Below are positions 24,521-35,680 of a stretch of 64,000 nt of DNA, piece after piece; position 1 is the first letter of the stretch; each line of letters opens with the position of its first letter. The stretch comes from Clitopilus passeckerianus (Eukaryota > Basidiomycota > Agaricomycetes > Agaricales > Entolomataceae), in assembly GCA_944990035.1 (NCBI GenBank), contig CALYLX010000060.1, positions 62,001 through 126,000 of the forward strand, given 5' to 3'. The notes beneath the pieces were generated by a model. The model searched no databases and was not told where the DNA came from. It worked only from the letters and a program-made list of their open reading frames with translations. The position numbers were made by a program, and so were the translations under genes.

Positions 24521-26725
24521 CTACATCGTGGGCACACGAGAACGAAGTAGAGACCACCACTCTAGATCTATCCCTCTCCTCTCAGCTACCTCCCTCGTAG
24601 CATCGGCTATTTCTGCGGCCTCGTGCGAGGTAAGATATTGGGCAATTCTGATGTGCTCCCAAGTGGAAGTCTCCAACACTGAGGACGCCTGATCACCTGT
24701 TACAAGTAGAAGGACTCCACGAAGAAATAGTGTCCTGCCCCTTGTAGGCGTATCTCCGTCTTGAGAGGGTCCATTAAGGTCAATTGTAGGGCCCGCAAGG
24801 AGGGCCCAGGAGAGTTCCGGTCCTTTCAAGGGCGGGGTACAAACAATTTGCAGCGTAGTCAGAGCCTTCAATCGCGGGAGCGCTGTCTCGACCGCGTGAG
24901 GTTCCGAGGGCCCATGAACGAGGCCCGTACGTATCAGCTCGAGATGGGAGAGGGAAGAATGGACAATGAGGAGGAAGTCGTGTAGATCACGGTTGGTCAT
25001 GACAATTTCCTCTAACCTGAGGTCCTGGAGCGATGATGGTACGCTGGTGTTGATGAAACGGGAAAGGTCTTCCAGCTTTGAAGCTCTAATACGATTGAGT
25101 GAGAGCATTTCTATATGGTATTCAGGGTACTTGGGAGGTCGCTTTTGGAATCGAATTATCAGAGATCTCATCAGGGTCAAACGTATTATGAACGTCTCAC
25201 CTGGTCAAGACTTGCTGCGTTCTCGGGAGGGTATTGGGAGCTGGGTCGAATCAGAAGCTGCACGCGCACGGACAAATAACTATACTTACACTTGGTGCCA
25301 ATTCATCACCGTCAACCTTTTAAGCTTGACCCATTTTTGTATTGTGTCTTGCACCTCTCGAACGGACACCGGACCATGTTCCGTCGGCATTGCAGGTTTA
25401 TCGTCCCTTTCATCTAGCCAGAATACAGCCGAATTAACGATGGCCATACGCCGCAAGACATCCTGCGTGACCCAGAAAAAGTCTTGCTCGATTCCGAGTG
25501 TTTCAATCGACCGAGAGCCGGCTTGGATTATGTCTTTGCATGCAGCGTTGATTCTATCAACGCCTGCCTGGTTGATAGTAATCTCTCCGGGATAAAAGTC
25601 GTCTGCCTCAGGATGGCGGAGGTACTCTTGATGGACGTAATGTGTTCGCAGGTACGAAATCCGGGGTTTTTCACTGTACGCCTTGATGAGAAGGCCTCTT
25701 TCTGGCCTTGCTCGCAGAGATTTAGCTATCAGTGCTGGATTCCCTAGATTGGGGCAATTATTGGACACAGCATCTGACCCAATCCTCTCAAAGAGGGTTT
25801 CAAGAGCTGAGAGCCAGGATTTGCATATCAGGGCATATGAGAGTAGCGTAGCCTTCCAAGACGTGTCGTATATCGGTACTTCAATGGCATGAAGGAGAAT
25901 TGATTTGATAATGTTCGGGGGTAGATCTGGGGCTGCGTACTGACGTTTACGGGGATGTGGTACGATTCGTACTTCGTAAGTCGGAAGAGGGTGAGCATAG
26001 GCTACACTGGTTAGGTAGGAGCTGGGAGGTGACCACGAAAGAATTCCAAAATCAAGGTATAACATGATTGATTTATTGCTGTTTGGAGGACTCCAGGTCC
26101 GATCATAGGCAATAAGGTGGGGTGATACAAGGCCGTGGTCAATTGGCAAATGACTTGGATCCCCTCGGAATCGAACAGAGCAGTTTAATTTGGGGATCTG
26201 AGTGGTGATCCCAAAGCGTCGGGCATCGATGCCAAGTTCGAAGACGAGAGTGAGAATGTCCCAGTCCTCGGGATTGTCAACTTGCATTGACGACGATGCT
26301 ACAGAGCCATTTCTTGCTCGATGCTTTCTCAACATATCTCCATATGTTTCAGCATTCATAGAAGACCCGGAAAGCTGGGCTCTTGCGCCTCTCAAGCGCC
26401 TGAAGTCGACAAGATCTCTGAGAGTCTGTAAAATCAGATCGTTGACTATTGGGATGACGAGATAACACACCTGGGTGCTGTATCCGGCACGTTGGGGGTC
26501 AGATTCATCGAGTTTGTTAACAATGATCACCCGAACACCACTGAGAGATTCGTGTGACCCTGCGTCGAACACAATGGATATAAGGTATTCATTTCCGTGT
26601 TTTGAATTGAGAGTTTTATGTCCTTCGTAGCAATTGTAGCTGATCCAGTGGTTAGTCGTAGCATTATGTGTAGGCTCCTTCGATCCCCTACGGTCAACAG
26701 TCGTAGCATCACTGTGCTGGTCCAT
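24521..26725 (-). CDS. F-box-like/LRR-like family, copy B (intact, 683 aa)
   Basis: Four exons on the minus strand (26471-26725, 25290-26425, 25201-25240, 24521-25141). Intron 1 is 45 nt and in frame, supported by the same intron in copy C. Domains: an N-terminal domain I do not recognise (NHWISYNCYEGHKTLNSKHG, YLISIVFDAGSHESLSGVRV), a second beta-rich segment (DWDILTLVFELGID, NKSIMLYLDFGILSW), an F-box-like motif (PDLPPNIIKSILLHA, then LLSYALICKSWLSALETLFE), a helical stretch, a 40-nt linking exon (SQYPPENAASLDQ) and an LRR-like tail (YHIEMLSLNRI, SVPSSLQDLRLEEIV, VHSSLSHLELIRTG, SVLETSTWEHIRIAQ). An F-box points to an SCF ubiquitin-ligase adaptor, but Skp1 binding is inference. It is the only family member here with every frame and splice site intact. 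Confidence 0.75.
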
Positions 26726-26802
26726 ACCAAGATGACTCGTCGGGAGGAAACAAAACGTGGAACATTCAAGTTGAGATCTGAAGCTCGGTATAGCGAGGTT
26801 GC

Positions 26803-26836
26803 TCCTAACCCAAGTTTAGGGCTGGCTAGGGTTAGC
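26803..26836. promoter_or_regulatory. Telomere-repeat-like upstream motif of copy B
   Basis: CCTAACCCAAGTTTAGGG followed shortly by TAGGGTTAG, about 78 bp upstream of the copy B start codon. Nearly the same string occurs about 75 bp upstream of copy C. TTAGGG-type boxes are bound by Tbf1-like factors in fungi; function here is inferred. Confidence 0.45.
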
Positions 26837-27026
26837 CTGACATAAGTAACTTTCCAAGTTGTACATCACGATTGGGGAAACGACGATGAAGGGATGCATC
26901 CGTGCCTTTCGTGAAAACAACCTCCTGAGGCAGTGGAATACACATTTCAAGGTTATATATTATTCAATTGTTCAGAGCCGGCTGAATACAGGGGCGCCGA
27001 TTCGGTTCTCCACACCTAACGCACTA

Positions 27027-29222
27027 CTACATTTCACAAAAGTCAAAATACGACGCAGAGAACACAATATTTATCCCTCTCCTTTCAGCTACCTCTCTCG
27101 CAGCCTGAATTATGGCCGCAGGCGGGCCTACGCCAAAATCTTGGAGAACCTCAATGTGTTCCCAGGTGGAGGTCTCTAAAGCCAATGGGAGCTGATCATA
27201 TCCCATTGGGACCCCACGAAGATGCAATCTCCTCATTATCTTGGGTCTATCAGTGCGATGAGGTGATCTGTTAGGGTCGATGGGAGGGCAGGATAGTAGG
27301 GACCCCGAGAGTGCTCCCATTGGTCCCGTCGTGGGGGGAGTGCACATAATCTCGAGAGTCGTCAGAGCCTTCAAGTGCGGAATTGCTCTTTCAACTGCGT
27401 AAAGTTCTCCTGAGAGAGAACGCTGAAGCCTCACATTGTTGATTTGAATGGTGGAAAGCGAGGATTGAACTGTACGAAGGAAACCGTATAGATCCTGGTT
27501 GCGAATGGTAGTATTGGCAAGTTTGAGTTCTTGAAGGGAGGATGGTGCGCTTGGATTGATGAAGCCCAGCAAATCACCCCGTCCCAACCCAGATATATGG
27601 GTAAGAGAAAGACATTCCAGGCAGTAATTCGGTGTCGTTGGTGGTCTCTTAGCGAGATGCAATTTTAGCATTCTTAATCCGAATTCAGGCGACTATTGAC
27701 CTCTTACCTGGCCGTCAACCGTTGTGGGCTCAATTTGGGGACGCGGACTATTGTTTCTAGTAAGGAAATCCACCAAGGTGCGATGAATTGAAAATTGCTC
27801 ACACTTCAGAGACGATCTCCAATGTTAACCTTTTGAGTTTGTTCCAGTTCTCTATTGTGTCCTGCACACTTTGTACAGTCACGGTATCATGTTTGTTCGG
27901 AATCAGCTGTTCGCTGCTTCTTTCCAGCAGGAACGTAGCTGATTTAACAACGGCCATGTCTCGTAGGACATCCCGTGTTGAGGGTTTCAATTTGTGACTG
28001 GAACCCGTATCGAATGATTTCATTGCAGGCAGCGTTGATTCTTTGAAGGCTTTCCCGATCGATCACGTAGGAATATCCCTGGTGAAGATTGTCGGAGTCG
28101 GAATCAATCAGGTCCTCGGGAAAGACGTCCTGAAGGACAAAGTGGCCTCTGAGGTAGGACGTGCGTATACTTTCACCGTACCCCTTGATGAGTAAGCCTT
28201 TTTCTGGCCTCGCTCGTAAATATTTAGCTTATAAGCAGTGGGTCACCCATATCGATATAATGATGATTCTCAGGCGAAGCAAAACGACCGGTGTTTTCGA
28301 AAAAGATTTCGAGTGCTGGCAACCAGGACTTGCAGATAAGCAGATAAGGGCGTACGAGAGTAAGGTGGCCTTCCAAGACTTTGCAAGGTAGGGTAATCTG
28401 AGAGTGTGAGAGACGATTAATTTAACAATGCTTGGGGGCAGGTCGGGGGCTGTGTATCGGCGTCTATGAGGGGGTGGGAGGATTCTTACTTCGTACGTCG
28501 GAAGTGGTAAATCTATGGGGAAAGGGGATTCCTATTGGTGGGAAAGAGCCACGAGAGAATCCCAAAGTCAAGGTATAACATGAGGGACCTGTTGCTGCTT
28601 GAAACATTCCACGTCCGGTCATATGCAACAACAAAGGGTTGTGAATGGGAGTCAGTTGGTTGATGGCCGGGGTCTCCACGGGCCTGGACACTACAGTATA
28701 GCCTTGCCCCCCGACTGTTCTCTGAATCGATGCCCAGTTCGAAGATAAGAGTAAGAGTATCTTCCAGATTATCAACTCGCATACGTGACTGGGCGCAGCC
28801 TTCATTTCCGTGTTCTATGCTTCTGCAACATATCTCCGTATGTTTGGAAATATGTAGTAGGCACAGTAACCCGGGTCATTAGACCAGCCAAGCGTCCGAA
28901 GTCAACCAGATCCCTGAGAGTCTTTGCAGATCAGACAGCGAATTGTTGGGACCATGAAATCACCTACCTGGGTGCTGTATTCCGCACGGTCGGGCCCCAA
29001 CTCATCAACTTTGTTGACAATGATCACCCGCACATTAGAAAGAGACTCGTGGGACCCTGCATCTAAGACTATGGATACGAGATACTCATTTCCGTGGTTT
29101 TCCCTCAGAGTTTTATGCCCTTCGTGGCAATTGTAGCTGAGCCAGGGGGTCGCAGAAGCGCTGCATGGGGGCTCGTTTGAGCCCGTTAATTCAATAGCCA
29201 TAGCGAGACCGTGCTGGTCCAT
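27027..29222 (-). pseudogene. F-box-like/LRR-like family, copy C (frameshifted)
   Basis: The start (MDQHGLAMAIEL), exon-1 end (YSTQ) and the 3' exons align well with copy B: the last exons read KLKRLTLEIVSEV, a 49-nt linking exon, then PNYCLECLSLTHI and ALETSTWEHIEVLQ. The middle is broken. Near 28800 one extra base puts a TGA in frame after QKHRTRK; near 28505-28530 a TAG interrupts before LPTYEVRILPPPH; near 28345 an 8-bp direct duplication (TTATCTGC twice) shifts frame inside YALIC...KSWL; another break follows at GDPLLIS. An upstream ATG at 29261 is also in frame. Four separate lesions make a functional product unlikely. Confidence 0.8.
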
Positions 29223-29296
29223 CTTAAGAGAAGTCGCCGCGCAGCAAACGGCGAGCACCATGAAGGTTGTAGTTTGAAGATTGTGGCGCGGTTGAT

Positions 29297-29327
29297 CCTA
29301 ACCTAAGTTTAGGGTTGTTTGGGTTAG
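29297..29327. promoter_or_regulatory. Telomere-repeat-like motif between copy C and BMS1
   Basis: CCTAACCTAAGTTTAGGG then GGGTTAG, in the 218-bp gap between the divergent start codons of copy C (29222, minus) and BMS1 (29441, plus). It matches the motif upstream of copy B. TTAGGG boxes are known in promoters of ribosome-biogenesis genes in fungi, so it may serve BMS1; that is inference. Confidence 0.45.
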
Positions 29328-29440
29328 AATTACATAATGCCTCAGATCAAAATTTCTTGCAGCAGGCCGCCATCCTCAGGCCGCAGGTATGTCGCTGAGC
29401 TTTGCGGAGAATCTATACAAACTGAAGCTTCCAAGCAGTT

Positions 29441-32400
29441 ATGGACAGCGGGCAGCAGCACAAAGCTCATGTACCGTCAAAAAGAGATAAAAAAGGCAAA
29501 GGGAAGGAGAAGCAGAGCGGCGGATTCAACGAAAAGGTGAAATTTGGCTAAGTTCTTGTCGTTGGACGATGTCTTAGCGATATTACAGGCATTTGCACCA
29601 AAATCTGGCAGAAGGGCCGATAGACAAGGTCGTAGGCATGCTGAAATCGACCAGACCAGGCTACATGTACCTCTGGTCAACCGAACTCCAGACGATGAGC
29701 CTCCGCCAGTGCTAGTTGCTATTGTCGGGCCTCCTGGGGTCGGAAAGACAACACTGCTCAAGTCTCTCGTGCGAAGATACGCAAAACAGACTCTGAATGA
29801 TGCCAAGGGTCCTATCACCGTTGTCAGTGGGAAGAGGAGGAGGTTGACATTCGTTGAATGTAACAACGACCTCGGAAGTATGATTGACATCGGAAAAGTC
29901 GCAGATCTCATTCTCCTCATGGTAGACGGTTCATTTGGCTTTGAGATGGTAATTTTTCTCAAAAGAATTGTGCCGTTGCAAGAATTAACGCCATTCAACC
30001 AGGAAACCTTCGAATTCCTCAACATCCTTCAATCTCACGGCTTCCCCAAAGTCCTAGGCGTCCTAACGCACCTCGACCTCATAAAAAAGCAATCCACCCT
30101 TCGCACCACAAAAAAGCTCCTAAAGAAGCGCTTCTGGGGCGAAATCTACCAGGGTGCCAAACTCTTCTATCTCTCTGGTGTCCTAAATGGCAGGTACCCA
30201 GATCGAGAAATTCTGAATCTTAGCAGGTTCATCAGCGTCATGAAATTCCGACCCCTAGTCTTCCGAAACACCCACCCGTACCTCATAGCTGACCGTCTCG
30301 AGGACTTGACTCCCCGTGAGCTCGTCCGGACCTCTGATGAGAAATGCGACCGGACAGTAACGTTGTACGGCTACCTGCGTGGAACGAATCTGCGTCCGGC
30401 CCAGCGGGTCCATGTTGCAGGCGTGGGCGACCTGAACGTGAAGAGTGTCGAGGTGCTAGGCGACCCATGCCCGTTACCTGGGAAAGATCCGGAGGAGGAA
30501 AAGAAGAGGAGGCTTAGCGAGAAGAAGCGGCTGGTGGTGCATGCTCCTATGAGTGATGTTGGCGGCGTTACCTATGACAAGGATGCGGTTTGGGTGAATG
30601 TTAAGGGAAGCTTCACCAGGGGGAATGGCGAAGGTTAGCCATTCTAACCCATGTCCTGTTGGTCAGGTTACTGATTTGCCCGCAGTACCTCAAGGGGAAG
30701 GCGAGCAAATGGTCATGGACCTCCAGGATGTCGATGCTACCTTGGAAGACCGTGTAGCCAAGAGCCAAATTAGGCTCTTCGGCTCCTCGTCAAAGGCTCT
30801 TACAGTCGACGGTCCAGCAGCATCCACTTCCTCTCTACCTGAAGATGAGAAAGATGAGGAAGATTCAGGTCTAGGCTCCGACATGGATGATGAAGACGAA
30901 GACGAAGATGACCTCCCATCAGACCTTGAAGACGACAAGGGCGAGTTCCTGGTAGACCCTACCGAGACTCTTCGGAACACAGGCCGAACATCTCGCAGAA
31001 TACCCGCCCGTTCACTTCCTTCGTCTAAATCCAAAACACAGGAAGCTGTCGAGTACGCCGACAGCGACTCCGACCTGGGTTCTGACGATGACGAGGGGGA
31101 AAGCTTCAAGAAACGGAGGGTAAAATTTGGTGGAGAGGAGGAGGATCGGGATATTCCCAGCGATGGCGAGGAAGACGAGGAAGATGCCGATTTAGAGGAC
31201 TACGGTGAAGATATGGATGAAGATGTGCCGAGATGGAAACGCAACATTCCCAACAACTTGGCTTCGCTCTCCTCTAGCAAGCGGAAGAAACGGGACTGGA
31301 CGAAGTTGATCTACTCAACGTCGCTCACCCCAGAGCAAATAGTTCGTGGGGATGACGTCTCTCAGCAAGCAGAAGAGGAAAATATCATGGATGATGATGA
31401 CGATGACTTCTTCAAGATCAAAAAGAAGGGTGGCAGTGCCGGGGAACTGGAGGATGAGAAAGCGGACAAGTCGAAAGATGTGTTGGATATCCAGGCCCTG
31501 ACGAAGAAATGGGATGATGAAGAACTGCTGGACTCAATACGAGGCATATTCATCACTGGCGATGACGAGCCAGGTGCGGAAGGAGGCGAGGCTAATGGAA
31601 GTGGCGGTGAGGATGAGGATGGGTCGGATGACGGCGAAGACGAGCAGGACAATGCTCCTCCTGCTGATTCTGAAGAAGCACGCAAAGCTGCACTCGCAAA
31701 GAAGAAGGAAGCCCTGAAACGTCGATTTGACCAAGAATACGACGATCCAGAAGCCTCGAAGCAGGACTTCTACACCGAGAAGAAGGAAGAGATAAACCGC
31801 CAGCTTGAGCTCAACCGAGCCGAGTTCTCTTCCCTCCCTGAGGAGGCTCGCCTACAGGTGGAAGGTTACCGACCTGGTCTCTACGTCCGCTTGGAGCTCA
31901 CCGATGTTCCGTGCGAGATGGTGGAACATTTCGACCCTGCATACCCCATCGTCGTTGGTGGCCTGCTCCCTGCTGAGGAGAGGTTCGGGTTTGTGCAAGT
32001 CAGGATCAAGCGACACCGATGGTTCGGGAAAACGTTGAAGAATAACGATCCTCTCATCTTCTCCCTGGGCTGGCGGCGATTCCAGACAGTGCCCGTTTAC
32101 TCCCTTGACGACCATTCAATTCGAATGCGAATGCTCAAATATACTCCAGAACACATGCATTGCTACGCTACGTTCTATGGACCCATGGCTCTCCCCAACA
32201 CCGGCTTCTGCGCTTTCAACTCGCTGTCGTCGCAAACGCCCGGTTTCCGCATCAGTGCTACCGGTGTCGTGTTGAACATCGACCGCAGTGTCAAGATTGT
32301 CAAGAAGTTGAAGCTCACTGGCGTGCCGTTCAAGGTGTACAAGAACACGGCCTTCATCAAAGAGATGTTTGGGACGGCGTTGGAAGTGGTGAAGTTTGAG

Positions 32401-33130
32401 GGCGCCAATGTGAGGACCGTCAGCGGGATCCGGGGCCAGATCAAGAAGGCTCTGAGTAAACCTGAAGGAGCTTTCAGAGCGACGTTTGAGGACAAGATCC
32501 TGATGAGCGGTAGGTTCTTTTTCGGAAGCTTGCTGCATGCCGTTGGCTAAATAACCGCTTTCAGACCTAGTCTTCCTCCGAGCATGGTTCTCTGTGCAAC
32601 CTCGGAAGTACTACAACCCCGTCACCTCGCTGCTATTGGCCGACAAGTCAGAGTGGCAGGGCATGCGTCTCACTGGTCAGGTCAGGAGGGAACAAGGGGT
32701 CAAAACACCCCTCAACGTCAACTCAACGTACAAGCCTATTGAGCGACCTGCTCGCAAGTTCAATCCACTCGTCGTCCCCAAGAAACTCCAGGCATCTCTT
32801 CCATACGCGTCAAAACCGAAGCTTATGCAGAAGCAGAAGGAGCAGACGTACATGCAGAAAAGGGCAGTGGTCATGGAGCCGGAAGAGAAGAAGGCGGTTG
32901 CCCTATTGCAGCAGATTAGAGCGCTAAGGAAGGATCAGGTGCAGCGGAGAAGGGAGAAGAAGGGAGAGAAGAAGTTGGAGAGGAGGAAAAAGCTGGAGAG
33001 GGAAGAAGAAAAGCGGGGTGAGAAGGAGAAAGAGAAAAAGAAGGAGGCGATGAGGGCCCAAGGAATGAAAAGCAAGCGAGAGAGGGAAGTTGAGGAGGGC
33101 GGCGGGAGCAGGAAGAGAAGAAAGGCATGA
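29441..33130 (+). CDS. BMS1: Ribosome biogenesis GTPase Bms1
   Basis: Five exons (29441-29536, 29589-29948, 30003-30633, 30686-32509, 32565-33130) give 1158 aa, close to the usual 1150-1250 for Bms1. It is a nucleolar GTPase of the U3 snoRNP/SSU processome needed for 18S rRNA processing with Rcl1. A basic N-terminus precedes the G domain with P-loop VGPPGVGKTTLLKSL and RRLTFVECNNDL, and GVLTHLDLIKK in the G4 region. AARP2CN-type residues follow (CDRTVTLYGYLRGTNL, VHVAGVGDLNVKSVEVLGDP). The middle is highly acidic (about 30840-31680), then the DUF663 region (YRPGLYVRLELTDVPCEMVE, RRFQTVPVYSLDD, HCYATFYGPMALPNTGFCAF) and a Lys/Arg/Glu-rich tail. All splice phases restore conserved residues. Confidence 0.97.
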
Positions 33131-33470
33131 GGGTTTAGAGGAGTGAACAGCAGTTCAATTTGTCATTGCTCCGATGCTCTACGTTCAGCATGCTTCATGA
33201 AGCTTATCCAGTGACTTTATGACCAGATACGGATGTATTTCCCTGCAATTCGGAGAGCCTCAGGCAGGTGAACGTAACCTGCCGGCCCGTGATTCCGGGC
33301 TGCGCTGAACAAGCTGTGTGGCCTATGTAGGCGTCAACAGCATTCGGATTCCTAATCCTGTTTGAAATAGCTCCGTAGTATTTTAACCCGTACTTAAATC
33401 TAGGTTTTTTTCACCCTCGATAATCACCCCGAGAATAGTTTATAACCTTGTGGATTCACCAAAGCTACCC

Positions 33471-35429
33471 ATGAGCCACTGGACCAGCTATCAGTTATGT
33501 GATGGTTTCTACGACCGACCACGATATCTCAGGGAGTGCTCTATCTCTGTCGTTCTGGATGCAAGGTCGTACCTCGCATTCTCGAACATACGAATACTCG
33601 TCGTTTCTAAGACAGCCCAGCAGGTTAAAGACGCTGTAAGGAACTCTCCAGTTGCTCTCCTGCACTTCTAACGCTCACTGTAACCTCTTGAAGAAAATTC
33701 GGCCTTGCCATGAACCTCGTCAGGTCGCTGGATTTGGGGTAGAACAGCCACGTCAGCCATATCGCTCAATGCCATGATATGGCACCAGACTCAGGTCGCG
33801 TCAGTACCAGAAACTGGAGCACATGAGAGCGATTTCAAAGCATGAAACACCTTTAGACACGTTCACTGCGATGTTCGAACTGGTCAAATGTCCAGCCCAG
33901 TCGTGTTATAAACTAGCACCCTTAAAGATTCCTCCAGGTAGTTGGGCCCCTGGTTCATGGGCCATTGCGTATGAGAATACCTATCCCTGCGATAGCGAGA
34001 GCCACTCTGTCATTCTGCACCTCCAAAGTGCCCAACCTAGGTTGCTTCGCAATTCTTTTCCTTGCTGCTCCTACGACAATTTGTACTTTCCCTCTCATGA
34101 AATTCGAGTCCTTCCAGCAAAGAGGTCCTCCAGAGCCTTCACCAGTCTACCCGCTCACATCATTCAACAAATTGTCTCTTCATCTATCGACTACAATGGG
34201 CCGACTTGGCGACAAGATCTTCTTTCATACGCACTGATCCAAAAACGTTGGCTACACGTTATCGACTTATACTTTGAGGCGCTAGGGTGGCTCATGCCGG
34301 AAGCTGTAGGGAATCCAGTTAATATCGCACGCTCACTCAGATACCAACCAGAAAGAGGGGCCCTTATTTCAACCTTCAACTACAACTGGCTTCTTTACTT
34401 CGCAAGTCACAAGGAAGCCAGTTGTAGCATCGAAGACCTGCTCGCTGCATGCGACGAAATACTTGAAGCAGCCGCATCATCGATTACAACGATTCGACTC
34501 CCCAAAGAAGGATTTTGTGCCTTCCAGAATACGTTGAATTCACTGAAGGTGGTAGATACCCTTATTCTATCTCTCCCTTCCCGAGTCAGATTCGGAGTCA
34601 GACGAAGACGACGCGGGGAACCTTCCGCAACTAAATTACGAGCTGGCCCAGCTCAGAGGCTACGCTTGTCTAAAATAATAGAAATATGCAAAGGCTGGGA
34701 ATACCTTGCACGACTTTTCCCTCAGTTGTTGGGATCCTGAGCCAAAGAGGTAGGTTGACGTTTTCGCTGCCATCAGGGTTGTAAGGCTGATTAAGTTTAA
34801 CCTATAGATCGGACGAGGTAACGACTTCCCACCAACTCGTTGACTTGGACTCATATTCGATCATTCTAGACGCCTGCGGTCCTCTCAGTTTCCTGGAGCT
34901 GTCAGGGGGCGTGCTGAAAGGGCATCATCTTCGTGGATTTATGAAGGAAACGTTGAGGACCCTTGTACTCATTGGGATTAAAGGCCTCGACAATTCGGAG
35001 CTGCTCGAGTGCCTCTTAATGATCAAGGCAACGGTCACAACAATCACGATAGAATTCTGCGAAATCGAGCGCTCCCCAGAAGAAGTTGCCATGGAGGCCG
35101 CCCTCCCACACATGGAAAAACTCCAGACTCTCATACTGTCTGGCGGGCCGCATTCTAGTGCGATCATCTCGCAAAGGAGGGTTCAAGAGGAACATATATT
35201 GACGACTAGCGACTCGAGATGGTCTCCGGGAGGGTTGAGGTTGTCCTTGACCGACCCTATTCCCTTGGTTGATCTGACTGAAGCCATGAAAGTAACGACT
35301 TGGAGGTCGTTGGAAATTAGTGTAGGTAGCGAAGAATGAGCTCTGAATCAAGGAGGATATGAATTGGTCAATAGGATCGCTGTCGAAAGAAACATCTACT
35401 TGCATATTTCCACACACTACGCCGAGTAA
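33471..35429 (+). pseudogene. F-box-like/LRR-like family, copy D (nonsense-damaged)
   Basis: Starts MSHWTSYQLCDGF and keeps the N-domain (CSISVVLDARSYLAFSNIRI), a donor after VKDA, the beta-rich segment (DTFTAMFELVKCPAQSC), an F-box-like motif (FTSLPAHIIQQIVSSSI, LLSYALIQKRWLHVIDLYFE) and an LRR-like tail (KETLRTLVLIGIKGLDNSEL, ALPHMEKLQTLILSGG, EAMKVTTWRSLEI). It carries an in-frame TGA at 33775-33777 where copy E has GGA, a stop just after FPQLLGS at 34738-34740, and another TGA after VGSEE at 35337-35339 where E reads on. A 10-nt linking exon (34808-34817) is inferred. Probably a recent pseudogene; undetected splicing could remove the first stop but not all three. Confidence 0.7.
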
Positions 35430-35680
35430 GAGATTATGTATCCCACCATTACTGACATAGAAATCTTCTGTTTACTGGAATATCCTAGAAAGATAGAGCA
35501 CATACTCATTTTTCCACCCAGAGCTTTGGCTCTCTCATTACGTCCCGCCCGGTGTCCCGGACTGTACTGGACAAGTGGCTGTGTCGCCATTCACAATAAG
35601 AGGATTCTGCGCTTGAGTCTACGCGCTCGATAACCATCGCGACAATAGTTCATGACCTGGTCAATCTGGCAGAGCTACTC

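Noticed and set aside
30690..31685. Ser-rich antisense ORFs
   Set aside because: Shadows of the acidic Asp/Glu tracts of BMS1.
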